Positions 1-12,500 of a stretch of 64,000 bases of DNA are shown piece by piece. This DNA is from Chytridium lagenaria (Eukaryota > Chytridiomycota > Chytridiomycetes > Chytridiales > Chytridiaceae), in assembly GCA_025449115.1 (NCBI GenBank), contig JAHLKC010000099.1:62001-126000 (forward strand), read 5' to 3'. A program made the translations under genes and the position numbers. The notes below the pieces were generated by a model. That model saw only the letters and a program-made list of their open reading frames with translations. It ran no database searches and was not told the DNA's origin. The stretch's first letter is position 1. Each line of letters starts with the position of its first letter.

Positions 1-277
1 TTCACCATTTTGACGGATACTTCTGCGTGAACAGTCTTTTGCACATTAGCAAGTGCTGACATCAAAAATCCCCACCATGTTATAGTTTTTGGCAAAATGC
101 GTCCCATCGGAATGAAAAGATTGAACAAGAGCCGTTTTTTCCTACACCTGCATTCCCGAGCACAATGCACTTTTGGCGGTATACTGTGCGAACCTCTCCA
201 TTGCCTGCTCGAGTTGAGGCATCAAAGTTTGTTGGCTGTTTGTTTGCTTGACAATTCCATTTTGAGGTGTGACGCAA
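1..277 (-). CDS. IFT27: IFT27 / RABL4-like small GTPase of intraflagellar transport (5' part; gene runs off the left edge)
   Basis: Seen: on the minus strand the reading KCIVLGNAGVGK (Walker A) is followed, after removing one extra A in a run of six near 142-147, by TALVQSFHSDG and HFAKNYNM. A 40-nt GT-AG intron then leads to TVHAEVSVKMV at the window edge. Known: IFT27 is a Rab-like GTPase of the IFT-B complex; its N-terminus has the same order (KCI..GDPAVGKTAL, FRSDGxHFQKxY, then a beta strand after the effector region). Role: cargo exit and IFT-B assembly in the flagellum, as a partner of IFT25. No ATG was found in frame before the P-loop, so the true first exon is unresolved. The nearest start-like triplet is around 277, 39 bp from the divergent BCS1 ATG. 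As written, the homopolymer breaks the P-loop Thr. Confidence 0.75.
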
Positions 278-316
278 AGAGCGAGAAACCGAAAACGTTA
301 GAGTTGAACCATCATC

Positions 317-1792
317 ATGCTGTCAATTTTAGGGGATAATCCGTACTTCTCGGCAGGGTGAGCTGGCGATCATTATTCATATGCTCCATAATATTTCTGG
401 CCTAACTTAACGCATGCGATTTGAAATCTTCACTTACATGTTTGCATGTTCGGTAGGTTTGGACTCATCGGTGTAGGGGCTGGCCTTGCTATGCTGCAAA
501 AAGGTTCGGTACACGCATACACGTTACTCTCCGTCGCCGTCTTCTCGTTACCGTTGAAATCCCAAGCAAAGATCCCGCATATCCCTGGTTCTTAAAGTGG
601 GCTTCCCAAAACTCTCCCATCCAAACCTCTACTAGTGGTGCACCTCCATCATTTATTTCAAAATTCATGGTGTCAAATCAATTGAGTTGGAGACTTCTTA
701 CGCAAAACGAGACAATGGATCCGCTGTAACATCTTTCTCGTTTGTGCCGGCACCTGGACGGCATTTTCTGCGGTATAGGAATTCATGGTTATTCATAGAA
801 CGAGCACGAGAACGAGCCATGATTGATTTGAAGAGCGGCGCACCCTGGGAAACGGTGACGATCACGGCTCTAAATAGGGATAAGGAGATTTTGTTGGATA
901 TTTTGGAGCAAGCGAAAATGACGGCGTTGTCGGCAGAGGAAGGGAAGACGGTGGTGTATACGTCGTTTGGACCGGAATGGAGACCGTTTGGACAACCCAG
1001 ACGAAGGAGAAATATTGAATCCGTGGTTCTGAATGATGGGCTTTCTACAAAAATTATTGAGGATGTGAAGGGTTTTCTGGAAAATGGGAAGTGGTATTAT
1101 GATCGAGGTCAGTTGCGGGATTTGATGTTTGCCTGGTATTGATATACCGTTAAGGTATCCCGTATCGGCGTGGGTATTTATTTTATGGACCGCCTGGGAC
1201 TGGAAAGACATCGTTCATTCAAGCGCTTGCGGGACATTTTGAGTACATATCTGTGTCATGAACATGAGTGAACGCGGAATGACGGATGATCGGCTTGCTC
1301 ACCTTTTGGCAAATGCACCGCATAGGAGCCTGATTTTGTTGGAGGACATTGACGCCGCGTTCTCTCAACGAGATGCTAACGATAAGTAAGTACCACAGTT
1401 GGTTGTATCCCTTGACGCTTTATATAGATTTCAATCCATGGTTACCTTCTCCGGTCTACTTAACGCCTTGGACGGTATCGCCGCTTCCGAAGAACGTCTC
1501 GTCTTCATGACTACCAACCACATTGACCGCCTCGATGCGGCATTAGTGCGACCGGGTCGTGTCGATTTTCGCGCGCTGTTCGATAACGCGTCAGACTTGC
1601 AAGCGAGACAAATGTTCCTCAAGTTTTACCCTGGCAAGGATGAAACTTGCTGATGAGTTTATTTCGAAAATACGACCAAAGGACGAAAATAGGGGGAAGA
1701 GGTGTAGCCCTGCGGCATTGCAGGGACATTTTGTGTTGTTTAGGGATGATCCGGAGGGAGCATTGAGAGATGCGGAAAAGTTGATATTGTGA
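317..1792 (+). CDS. BCS1: BCS1-type mitochondrial AAA chaperone for Rieske protein insertion
   Basis: Seen: the ATG at 317 opens with [14 protein letters not shown], then after an intron [18 protein letters not shown] (a single membrane segment). Next comes the BCS1-specific domain ([38 protein letters not shown], around 550-850) and the AAA domain: Walker [11 protein letters not shown] near 1190, Walker [13 protein letters not shown] near 1330-1370, sensor [20 protein letters not shown] near 1510-1560. The C-terminal segment [20 protein letters not shown] matches the family end. Known: BCS1 is an inner-membrane AAA protein that translocates the folded Rieske iron-sulfur protein into complex III. 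Several short introns split it. A one-base gap near 1242 is needed to join EYxI to CVMNMSERG. It diverges from IFT27 and converges on DNAAF3 with only 16 bp between stops. Confidence 0.9.
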
Positions 1793-1808
1793 TTAATTTT
1801 AGGGAGGT

Positions 1809-3600
1809 TTAGAGGATGGGATATCGTTGATCAGCGGATACCTTACACAGACTGCTTTTATTTGAGCAATACATGTTGTTTTTTTTTCCTATGGAAGATA
1901 CTTTACTTAAACTATGCTGCCTTTTGAAAAGAGCAACTTGATGATTCTTTTGAACAATATCGAATTTGTTTTCGCTTGTTGTTCTGGTCACGAAACTATC
2001 TAGTGCCGTTTTTGACTCCTTATTCATCTCTGATAATAAACTGCCAGAATTTAGCGTCAATACGAATAGGACGTGAGCTTACGGTGGTTGCTCTACCGCA
2101 ATGATTCCGTTATTGTAAATCATCGGAATCACGTCTGCCATATACGGAAAAGCGTTGTAACCGAGAAATACACTAGTAAACTCGCTTTTATCTTGGAAAG
2201 CTTTGAAAGTGATGTTTTAACGTCCGTTGGAAGGATATGAAGGCGGAAGGTTAACGCGTTTGGCGAAGATTGGATGCCGTCTGCGAGCTTTTTTAGTTTG
2301 ATACGCAGTTAAATGTCGTACCATATAGCGATTGAGTTAAGCGCATCAAATTCTCGTGGCTTATGTGCATGCAGGTCTTTTAATGATGTTAGCGCCTTAT
2401 GTTTAATACTACGAACTCACGTATTTTGGATTTCCGTTTTCTTTTTTCAGAAGCTCTTTGTCCTCTGAATCGCTTCCAAAAGCCATAAATGGACCTGTAA
2501 CAATGTCGCTAATGTAAGTCCAGTTTTCTTGGCTTTTCGCCGTCCTTCTTTATCAAATTTAGATGCTGAACTTATTGATGTTTTCGCCTACGGATTTCAC
2601 TTTTGACTTTGAAGCCCAAGTTTTATTGGGGACTAAACCGATGGCTTCGTTAAAATCAAGAGATTGACCAGTGAGGCGCCATCTGAGGTATTCTTGTTTA
2701 AAAATGTGATGCGGCTTCATAGTTTTAGGAAATATTTAAAGAATATTTCAAACCTCTTTACTTAACACCATGTGAAAGTCCCAGTCGATGACATCCTCAC
2801 GTGCATCATACCTCGTGCCAAAGTGGTATCGAAGCCGGGAGTCCCTGTAATCATTAGTCGAGCCAACGGAGGAAGTTTTTACCACATGGCTTGAATGTCA
2901 AGTTTAGAGTTTTTACCCGAAATGAAACGAGCTACTTCCTCGAGATCATCCAGGTCTCGGAATCTATTGAATGCGAAATCGAAAAGTCCATGATTCTTGG
3001 AATCCCCGTTATTACGCTGCACGAGTCAGTACATATTTGGACAAAATCATTACTTTGAGAGTTGCAATGCATATTTTGCGACGAGTTCATGGACTTTTGG
3101 ACGTATCATCATGTTTCCGTAAACCTCCAAGTAATACTGGACTCGTTCTGTGAACGCTTTTAATATATAAAAGGAATCTATGAATTTAACCTGTTAGTGT
3201 GAGGGTTGATTCCTTGTCAAATATAATCAGTAGAAGAATCATGAGCCGCACAAGTGTGTTAGGGTGATTCTCAATTACATAAAACTTTAAAACTATTAGT
3301 AAAATCGTAGAAACGCAAGCAGCTATTTACAGTTGGGATGGCATCAGGGTTCAATTTCTTGGAAGCAGTGATGGTTTGTATGATGTTGCAAGGGTCTCCT
3401 GCAGCTACTAACAAATGCCGCTCTTCTTTGTTTACGCTTGATGGAGACTCCTTTTCGTCATCTATAAAAAACAATTTAGCTCATTCAGCATCCATAAAAT
3501 CGAATATTCTAACCTCTGATGTTGAATCCTAGATCCATCGCCCCGGCATTACTCCAAGCAGGACATATTCCAATTGCATGGTGGTTGAGCATTGGTGTTG
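1809..3600 (-). CDS. DNAAF3: Dynein axonemal assembly factor 3 (DUF4470/DUF4471 family)
   Basis: Seen on the minus strand, in order: an N-terminal piece around HAIGICPAWSNAGAMDL (about 3540-3580), LLVAAGDPCNIIQTI (3390-3420), LEVYGNMMIRPKVHELVAKY (about 3060-3130), RDLDDLEEVARF (2920-2970), RYDAREDVIDWDFHMVL (about 2780-2820), EYLRWRLTGQSLDFNEAIG..PNKTWAS (2590-2700), DIVTGPFMAFGSDSEDKELL (2450-2510), and a C-terminal part with AFQDKSEFTSVFLGYNAF and MADVIPMIYNNGIIAVEQ near 2080-2200. This order and spacing match DNAAF3, whose vertebrate protein has WGLSPALDL, FLEVWGNALLRP, SRYDARRGVSDWDLRMKL, RRWRDTG and DIATGPFVAFG. Role: cytoplasmic preassembly of dynein arms. Many short introns and at least two frame irregularities; the start is placed near 3590 and is uncertain. 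Confidence 0.85.
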
Positions 3601-3960
3601 TTGTTGATGTTTGTCAAGAATAATGGTGTTTGTCAAGATTCGAGAAAAAGTCAGACCATAAAAAACACCAGAATGGTAGACACGTTACTTCGCATCATTA
3701 GTGAAATATGAGCGAAGGTAAATCCAAATGCAATACGATGTACGCTGCTATGTTTCAAAGATGTTGATGCAATCGGTATGAAGTGGTATCTATAGAAACC
3801 TTATTAATTCAATCATCAATAAAATCATGTTATTATATATATAGATATGTGTGTGAGGGTGTGTGTGTGTGTGTGTGTGAAGAGGTGATATTCAGATTCA
3901 ATTGGTTTGTACTGCAACTCTTCCAGCTATCATCTTCAATATATTACAATGGGATCTTGC
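3601..3960. repeat. Intergenic stretch with a GT microsatellite (3849-3879)
   Basis: Between the divergent DNAAF3 and INTS4 genes. It contains a run of about 15 GT dinucleotides with one interruption at 3849-3879, preceded by TATATATA at 3836-3841. No convincing exon or RNA gene was seen; INTS4 exon 1 could begin inside it. Confidence 0.6.
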
Positions 3961-6602
3961 GGAAAGCTTGCATGCGTCAAGACAATTTCAATTTTGTCCT
4001 AACCACCCTAACCACATGGATGAATGGCGATCCCGCTCAGTGACGGACGCATCCACAGCCAAAAAGCTGTGGTGGGATTCCAACTTTAAGCTTCTCAGCA
4101 GATCCCCGACAAAGAAGTTGATCAGATTTTTGTCTTTTTCTGTGGTCTCTCCCTCCATTCTGACCCAAATGTCCGCGCATTGGTAAAATTGCCATGGATT
4201 ACATGAAAAATAGCTGATTATGTTAGGCTATCAACATGCTGGGGACGTTTCATAGACTTTCTATGGGAACGTTGATGCAGACTTTGTCGAAAACTTTGGT
4301 ATGTATGTTGGCTTGGCGAACTGGCGACGCCGGTATGAGCAGATTGTTCTTTATCCCGCCTTAAAATTCATGCGAGGATAAAGTCAAAGGCTTGCCCTCC
4401 AGAAATCTCACGTTTAAGGCCTTTTCTTTCTTTTCTTTAATTTATAAGAGGCAATCAAGTTTCCCTTTATATTTAATATACGACAAATATGCGAGGCCGG
4501 AGGCTGTCTTCACTAAAGTTTACAGATTTCATCTATCACATCCAAGGCTTACATAAATATCTTTGCTAGATTGATTCAAGGCCCCCATTTACAGAGCCGC
4601 AGACTGCGGGAACTTTATCCATGCACTGGAAGATGAATACCAATCTGTCCGAACGCCGTTGTCGGTAAGCTCTTTGTATCTTTCCATCAACTGATTTTCA
4701 AAAGACTGTCTGTGTGAACTTTCTGTCGAAAATAGCGTCTTTGCTCAATCTGCATTTGATCTTCTCATTGGTAACAAACAAAACAAAACAAAACTCATAC
4801 TCACAATGAATCTTAGATATGCTAAACGATGAAATGGAACTTGTCCGTTTAGCCTCCATTCGATCACTTAAAAAAGTCGCATTCTATTCATCCGTCACAG
4901 TCGACGACTTTCAACTCCAAAGTCTCCTCACTGTATTGACGACAACAACCGCGTCATGCGAGAAGTCGCCTATGAGCTTCTACAGTAAATTCATCATCTA
5001 TTTCACAACCTAACACGACACAAAAGATACCTTCATTTCCGAACTCGGTCATGTCTTCATATTCTCACGGTCCAACTTTTTAAAAACCTTGCCAAATTTG
5101 AAGGAGACAGACATTACATTTAATCTGTTTAGCAACGCTCGGACGAAGTTTTTCGGAATTCGCAGGTTCTTTCAACCACCTCTTTACGATTCGTTAAACG
5201 TTTTAAAGATGAATGGAAAGATCGCGCTTTAACCTTGACCGTCGTTTCCTTCCTCAAGAACAAGAGCTTGAAAACATCACACGTAAGTCCGCTCCACATC
5301 TCCACCCCCAACTAACAGTATACAAAAGATATCGCCAACCTCGTCCTTTTATTCAACGTGCTCTGAATGCCCCAAATTCTATTATCACTCCCCCGTTTCA
5401 CGTTCAAGCATTTCGCGTTCCTACGAAGGAAATACCCCACCTGTTTCGCAGCAGACGTAACTGTCTTTTTCCTCAATTATTTAAACTGATTACGTTTAGG
5501 ACTTGGAAACCATTGAATCCACACGCCCTGTTAAAAATATCGAAAGATATTATCAGAGATTTGCGTGCACGGACTTCAAGACGTTCACATCCTTCTTCAA
5601 CATAAACAACCCCACGCAGCCTCACCATCCTCACCGTTTTAAAAAAGTAAAAACCCCCCTCCCCAGTTCCTCATCATACTGACATCTCAACAGCGACATT
5701 GAAATTTGCAGCTTCCGTGAAGGTCCCATGGAATCCATCATCGCCTACTTCACATTTCTCCTCGATTCTATAAACTCATCATCCAGTAACCCTCCCTCCC
5801 AAAATTACTAACATCTTCAGCTCATGACCCCCACATCCACAACCACCACTCCCTCTCCTCAAACTCGCCTCAACCATCTCCCTTCTCACATCCCGATTCG
5901 CAGGGTTATCTCGATCGCTCCTCCAGATTTTCAATCGAATCCTTTCCGCTGTTGAAAGGTACCGTCTTCTTCCCCCACCTTCTTTTAATCATTACAGTAA
6001 AAAACGACCACGGGATGGACCTATCCAGACATACATTGAGGTAACCACCCCTCTTCCCCCGCCCACGTGGACTGATGTATCTTAGGACCTTCACAACGCT
6101 CTCACGAAATCCTTTGAATCCTCCATCAAAGAAAACCGAGGCACCGTCATCGCATCACGTCCATCCTCAAAATCCATCCTCCAATATGATGGATCCGTCC
6201 ACCTTTACACGAAAGCCAATCTTCATCTCATTGCTTATACGGTATACACAAAAATTTCAACTTGACTCGTACTCATTTTGTTTTTTTTTTTTTTTGGCGC
6301 GTGTAGGCATCACTTGAACCTATCGCATACCCGATCCCACGACAGACATTGACGCCAACAGGGTTGAACCAGTATCGGTTCACGAAAACAATCCATGAAC
6401 CCTTGCTTTCCAGTACGTCGCCTTCTCAACGCTTCATGTAACTTTTTTTTTTTTGACAGGTAGGAAAGTAGACGTTGCGGTTGCACTGGATGGATGCGAT
6501 GTGAGTGATGCGTTTTTCGGGACAGATATGTTAAGGATTGACGGGAAAATGTTGGCCGTGTTGAGACGGTTGAACGATGAGGAAGACAAGTTGAATATAT
6601 AA
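3960..6602 (+). CDS. INTS4: Integrator complex subunit 4-like HEAT-repeat protein
   Basis: Seen: around 4600-4640 NFIHALEDEYQSVR, then at 4740-4980 FAQSAFDLLI, DMLNDEMELVRLASIRSLKK, VDDFQLQSLLTVLDDNNRVM and REVAYELL (the last in an adjacent frame after a small indel). Human INTS4 has AFVHGLEDEMYEVR, FAEKCLDFLVDMFNDEIEEV and DQLDTVLAVLEDSSRDIREA at the equivalent place. Later pieces near 5330-5450 (IANLVLLFNV, FTFKHFAFLRRKYP) match AVLVLIFNAA and HTFRHYAYLRDSLSHL. The last exon ends ..GTDMLRIDGKMLAVLRRLND, stop at 6600-6602. Known: INTS4 is the scaffold of the Integrator cleavage module (with INTS9/INTS11) acting on snRNA 3' ends and paused Pol II. Start and several introns are unresolved. The 5' half is C-rich on the coding strand. 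Confidence 0.72.
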
Positions 6603-6945
6603 AGCTGTGGATTGACGTCAAGGCAGCAAGGGAAGATTTGATATTAGAATGGGATATTGTCGCAACAAGGCTCCAGCGCAAAAAAGAAAAAAAACAAAAA
6701 CCCCCCTTATTCCCTTGCTTCACCACAACATACCCCCTAAACGGTAAAAATGGCCTTAAGAAAAACCAGGCATACATAACACAACAAGAAAATAAACAAA
6801 CAACTTTATCAAAAAAAAAGAAATAAAATCTGAGAGGGTGATCGGGAGGGTATTCAAAAAAAAAAACAAAAACACACATGCAGAACATTCACAAACAGTA
6901 ATAACGGGGGACAAAAAAAAAAAAAGGTGATGAGAAAAAAACAAA
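6603..6945. other. A-rich spacer between convergent INTS4 and Raptor
   Basis: Mostly A-homopolymers (for example 6808-6820, 6858-6868, 6913-6925) with C-rich patches. No conserved reading frame was recognised on either strand. It probably holds the 3' UTRs and polyadenylation signals of both genes. Confidence 0.5.
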
Positions 6946-9900
6946 TCACAACACCGATGTATACACATCACTCGCGAAAACACTCAACGACGCATTCGCC
7001 GTAGTCCCAACAGCCAACACCTGATAATGAGGATGAAACGTCATACACCCAACATGTCCAATCCTCGGTCCCAAAAACCCATCATTATACCGAATCGTGC
7101 TCAAATTCTTCCCATCCATATTATACACCCACACATACTCAGAATTGGTTCCACTACAAAAAAAAAAAAAAAAGAAAAAAATCGTTAAAAAACACATTGA
7201 AAAGCGGGGAAAAAAGAAGCAAAAGCAAACATGAGGGGGAATGGATATAACAGGGGGGGCGTAAAAGGAACCCGCTTACCATGAAAACAATGAGGCATTC
7301 TCATGTACCGCAAACGCCGTCATCTCAGCTCCATTCGGTACACAACTCTGCGTCCAAACCGTCTTCTTCCCCCTCAAATCCATCATCTGCACACGTCCCC
7401 CAACATCTCCACTCACAAGTGCAAGCGAACCCCCATAATACCGTGTCTGAGCACCAAGGATAGACTGCTTGTGATCGTAAAGTTGCATGACGACACTAAA
7501 GAAAAAAGTGTAAAGAGACGCGTTGGAGGAAAAAAAAAGGGGGGATATTTACTTATCACTCGCTAATCGTTTATCGAAAATATTAATCTGACCATCCGCG
7601 TACCCACTCACAATCAAATCTCCCGTCGTCTTATCCGCAAAAAGCGACGTCATGGGTACCGCAACCTTTGACCTCAATTCCTACAAAAAAAAAAAAGAGG
7701 CATCAACAAAACACAACCACCTTCACCAAAAAAAACCAATAAAAACCAAAAACAACAAGCAAGCAACCCCATGGTCCCCCCACCTCTTCGGCACCTCCCC
7801 CTCACCGGCCCTCCCCCAAAAAAATAAAATAAACATAACAACAAAAAAAATTTACCTGCGCGCACACCTCCCTCTCCACATCCCAAATCCGCGTCATCCC
7901 CGTCTCCCCCGACACAACCAGACTCCCACTCCCCTGCTGCCAATCCGCCAACAAAAACATAGGTTGCTTCACAGCAGGTTTCACCGCCTTCCAAGCCGAC
8001 ACCACCTCAACCGTATGCACATTATCATATTTCCGGTACACCCGGATAGCCCCGTCACCTTTTACACCGCAATGACATTAGAAATGAGCGACCATAAATA
8101 AAAAAAAGAAAGGGATTTTTGTTTACTTGATCCTGTCACGAGAAGCGCTGCGTCGTCTTCGTTGATGAATTTAAGGAATGTGACTTTGGTGCCTGGAGGG
8201 TTCGAGTTGCTGAACCAACTGAGACGAGTTTGCTCTTTCCAGTTGTAAACACTAAACGATAAAAAATAATAAATTCGTCAGTTAGACAACTCCCCTTTCA
8301 AAAACACCACCAAAAGATAAACAAAACCAATGCAGAAAAAAAACCAGAAAAAAAAGGTGGGGGAAGGCAAGGTGCGCCTCCACATGAAATACTACCAACA
8401 ACCAAAAAAAAAGCATAGAAAAAAAAGAAAAGAGCAACAACACGAAAAAAAAAGAGGAAAAAAAAAAACACCACTCACATCACCCCATCCCCACAATCCG
8501 CTCCCGCCAAATGCCCCTCAAACCCATGAAACGTCAAAATCCCACCCGGATTATTATCCGAATGCAACACACAAACCTGCTCCACAAACCGTTTCGCTTC
8601 CTGCTGTTGTCCCCCCACTCAACCCCCCCGCACCCCCTCCACCCCCCCAGCCACAATCCTCTCATTCCTCTCCTTCCTCCACAACCGTTCATTAAACCTC
8701 CGACTCCCAGGATCATCCACCTCAGGCACCTTCATCTGCGGCTCCGTAAAATACTCCAAACTCCAATCAAAAAACCCAGACTTTAACGTCGCCACCTGTT
8801 CATCCACCGTCAACGAAATCGGCGTCATAACAGCAGGAACAGCCGCCGCCGCTGCAACAGAAACCGCCACACGTTCCTTCACCTCCGCATCAGGGGTGAT
8901 CTCTGACATGATCCCCGCAATCCCCCCGTGATCGATCTCAACGTGGACACAAACGACGTGCTTCTCTTCAACGCCCTCGCACTCGTCGTGGGTGGGGGGC
9001 GGTGGGGTAACGGTTTCCGCAAACGCTCCAACACCTCCATCCCCCTGAAACAAAGCATGCGCGCCAAACGTCACCATAACACGATACAATATCGCATCAA
9101 CAACAGAGGCCGCCATGTTCGCTACATGATAAAACGGGTCAACCGATAACACAAGCAACGCTTTCAATAATTGAATATGAATCATCTTTTGCGTTCGTGT
9201 GGGACTGTCTCGCCATAAATGATGATGATGATGAGGCGTCGAGTTGCGGCTGGGTCGTTCCCAATCTCTCGCTGACACCGAAGGTACGCCATTCCCTCCT
9301 CTCACCCGTTCCTCCTTAACACCCTCATAACCAGACCCCGTCCCTCCTCTCGCCCGTTCATCTTTCACAAACTCATAAGCAGCCGCCACAAACCCCTGCT
9401 CCTCCTTCTCCACAACCCTACTCAAAAGCCCAACCACCTCCTTCCTCACCCCAACACTCCCATCCACAAGTCCATACATGACACAAACACACACAAGACT
9501 CTCCATCCCACTCACATGCACCAACCCCCTCAACGCACAAACAGCACTCGCCCTCACCTCAGCAACAGGATCCCCCAACATAAACAAAATCTTCTCATGC
9601 ACCCCTCAGACACACAAAGCACCTGTCCCTCAACATGATCCTCCAAAAACTTGCCCACACAAAGACACGCCCACTGTCTCAACAATGGATCAGGATCCTC
9701 AAGATGCGGTACAACCGCCCCAACAAATCATTCTTCAACAACGCCTCCTGAGCTCCCCGAAACCCATTACAAAACACCGCCAAGATAAAACAACACATGG
9801 CTCTATGCTCACTCAAATTCGGTATCGACGGTAACGGCGGTGTCAACAAAGCCCCCGCACCCGCCGACAAAATATTCACAAAATACGTGTATCCATTATC

Positions 9901-11784
9901 CTTCAACAGGTCATTCTGACAAGACGGGTCCACCGCTAAAATCTTTGCCCAAATAAACACCAACACAGGTTTAAGTTCCGCCGCAGGACTCTGCAACAAT
10001 TTCAACACATACGGGAATATCCCCACCGACAAGGCCAAATTCACGCTCCAACTCCCCAAATCCCAAAAACCGGCTCAACCAACATCAAAGCCCTCAACCG
10101 ATGCACCTGCGACAAGAGCACCTGCAACACAATCGGGAGTTGCTCAGGGTGATTCTTGCGTCCAGGTCCATGACGGCCTGCCTTTTGAACAGCTCCTCGG
10201 GATAACCATATCTCGAACGCGGTGAGCTGTTCGCTGAAAAAATTGGAATGCTTGTAGTCGAGAGGGAGGTTGGCGTCGGAGGCCCGGATGAGGGAGGGGA
10301 GTTGGGAGATGCAGAGTTCGGCGGCGAGATCCCAGGCGGACCACATGGGGTGTTGGTGGGTGGAGGGAAGGGCGGGGTGAGACATGGGTGTGCAGCTGTA
10401 ATACCGCATGATGCGTTCAGCCAACAAAAGTTGCGAAAGAGTGCAGCAACCATGAGGTCCTGTCTAAACAAACGTTTAAGACATCATGTGGGAGCACGTT
10501 CCAGGCAATGGTGTCGGTGATGGCGGTTAAAGATCCAATTGAGCTCTCCCAACGGTGTGCGGCGATCGTGAGACGACCGGGGATTTTCATAATCATGTCG
10601 GGGTCACGTTGGTGATGAGGGGTTCTGGGAGACGAACCAGCGGAGGGCTATTTCGATGGGGGTGGTGAGACAGCAGGAGAAGAGGTCTGCGGGGGGTCGG
10701 GGTTCATGGGGAGGACTTCGTTGGTCCGCAGGCGGCGAGTTGGATGCAGTCTTTCATGGAGGTGGTGGAGCGTGGGGTGGTTTCTTCACCGCCAGAGGAG
10801 GAAGGGTCGTTGGATTGTGGTTGGAGGGTGGAGGGGTTGGATGCCGCGTTCACGTTGTTCGGCAAATTTGTTAAAGGCTTCGAGAATGTTGCCGGCGTTT
10901 GAGCTGGGTAAGAGAGGGATTAGAAAATGTTGCAAGTGTGGATTGAACAAATTGTAATTTTTTTATAATAAAATAGAATAGAATAAAATATCTCTGCTAA
11001 AGTAAGGAATCTAACTAACGACAAAAAAAAAAGGTACACAGATAAAAGAATAAAGAGGAATAATAAAACAAAAAAAGAAACTCACCAATCCAAAACATAG
11101 ATACAGGGCGCGCCTAGCCAACTCTGAATATCATAGACACTGACAGGAATATACTGCGTATAATTCTTATTAAACACCCACACCTCGCCTCCACTCGTCG
11201 GTTTCGGCACTCCATGTCCATTATAATGAAACAACACGCGTTCCTCCTTTGCATTCCTCCTCAAACTACAACACAATTTCTTTGTCTCCTCGACGCTAGG
11301 ATCCAGGGAAAGCCGATAGCGAGCTCTCGGCTGCCAAATCTCATACTGCTGCTGAAGATTTCGACCAATGGCTTCGAGGGCTTTTTGAGGGGGAGGGAGA
11401 GAGGGTCAACCCAGGATTCGAGTTTAGCAGAGGGGACTGTTTTGATGAGATCTGGAGGGTCGATGCCAATGTTGAGACAGAGGACGAGAGCGACTGACAC
11501 TGTTTTGAGTCGTTCGCGCATGCGCCAGTCTTTGGGGGTCTTGTGGGGTTGATGTGGTGGTGGTGGTGGTGGTGGTTGTGTTTGTATTTGTGGGGGTGCT
11601 GTGGCGTTCGTGACGACGGTCTGTAAAGTAGGAGTAGGCAAAGATGGAGTCTGGGTCTTGGAGGTGTTGTTGTGTTGTTGTTGTTGTTGTTGCTGTTGTT
11701 GTTGTAGTTGGTGGTGTGGTGGGAAGGTTGTTGCATGTCGTTGTGAGAGGAGGGGTAACCGTTGGAGTAGGGTGGATTAGACAT
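6946..11784 (-). CDS. RPTOR: Raptor (KOG1/Mip1), TORC1 scaffold
   Basis: Seen from the ATG at 11784: a low-complexity Asn/Pro/His-rich N-terminus, then [20 protein letters not shown] and [20 protein letters not shown] (11410-11540). The raptor N-terminal caspase-like domain follows with [20 protein letters not shown] and [20 protein letters not shown] (11100-11250). HEAT-like blocks include [73 protein letters not shown] and [14 protein letters not shown] (9700-10400). C-terminal WD40 repeats lie at about 6950-8250. Known: Raptor recruits substrates to TOR complex 1. Introns are short, with long A/T homopolymers. Several exons need frame changes. Coding-strand composition flips from C-rich (5') to G-rich (3') near 10,150. 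Confidence 0.92.
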
Positions 11785-12500
11785 TGCTGTGTTGTATGAT
11801 GATGGTATGGATGGAATAGATGGTGTGAATGGTGTGTGAATGGTATGGATGATGATGATGATGATGGTGATGAATGATGAATGATGATGATGAAGAAAGA
11901 GGGTAGTAATATTTAACTATATAGGTAGTTAGTTAACAAGGTGTGTGATGTGTTGCACCCTCTTATTGGATGGGATGAATATCTAATTAATTAACTATTA
12001 TTTTATTAATATTTAATTCATTCATTCATTCATTCACACAAAAATTAATAATAATAATAATTATGTGTAACCTTTTAATAAATAATAAAATAATAAATAA
12101 AATAATAAATAAACCACATTCAAGAGAGACTCGTTAGACTCTACGGGAAATCTCTCTCATACACTATTACATCTATCTATATATAATATCCTTGTTACTA
12201 CTATAGGTATGTAGAGGACATATAAGATAAATCCTATTGACTCCTACTATATACTGCTGATTACAACCTCAAAAACTTCTCCTTTTTATTTGGCAAAAGA
12301 AAAACAACAGGAAATGAAAAAGATTAAAAAAAACACTTGAATGTCTTCTCTTCTTTTCATATTCTCATCCCTTCACATCCCCCAAACATCAAAAAAGAGA
12401 AAGAGTCCAGATTCATAAAGGGGGGGTTGGTTGGTGGGTGGTGGTGGTGGTGAATGGACGTTACAATAACAAAAAACTCCCCATTTAAAAAACATGGCGC
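11785..12500. repeat. AT-rich intergenic region with simple repeats
   Basis: Upstream of Raptor and downstream of eL30. GAT/ATG-type triplet repeats lie at about 11,840-11,900, TTCA tetranucleotide repeats at about 12,017-12,037, and AATAATAAAT-type repeats at about 12,040-12,115. A G/T tract sits at 12,420-12,455. No gene was seen. The region just above 11,784 should hold the Raptor promoter. Confidence 0.6.

Noticed and set aside
7652..8101. Plus-strand open frames rich in K, H and P across the Raptor gene (also at 8330-8786 and 9478-9834)
   Set aside because: Shadows of Raptor exons and A-rich introns; the minus strand gives the conserved WD40 and HEAT protein.
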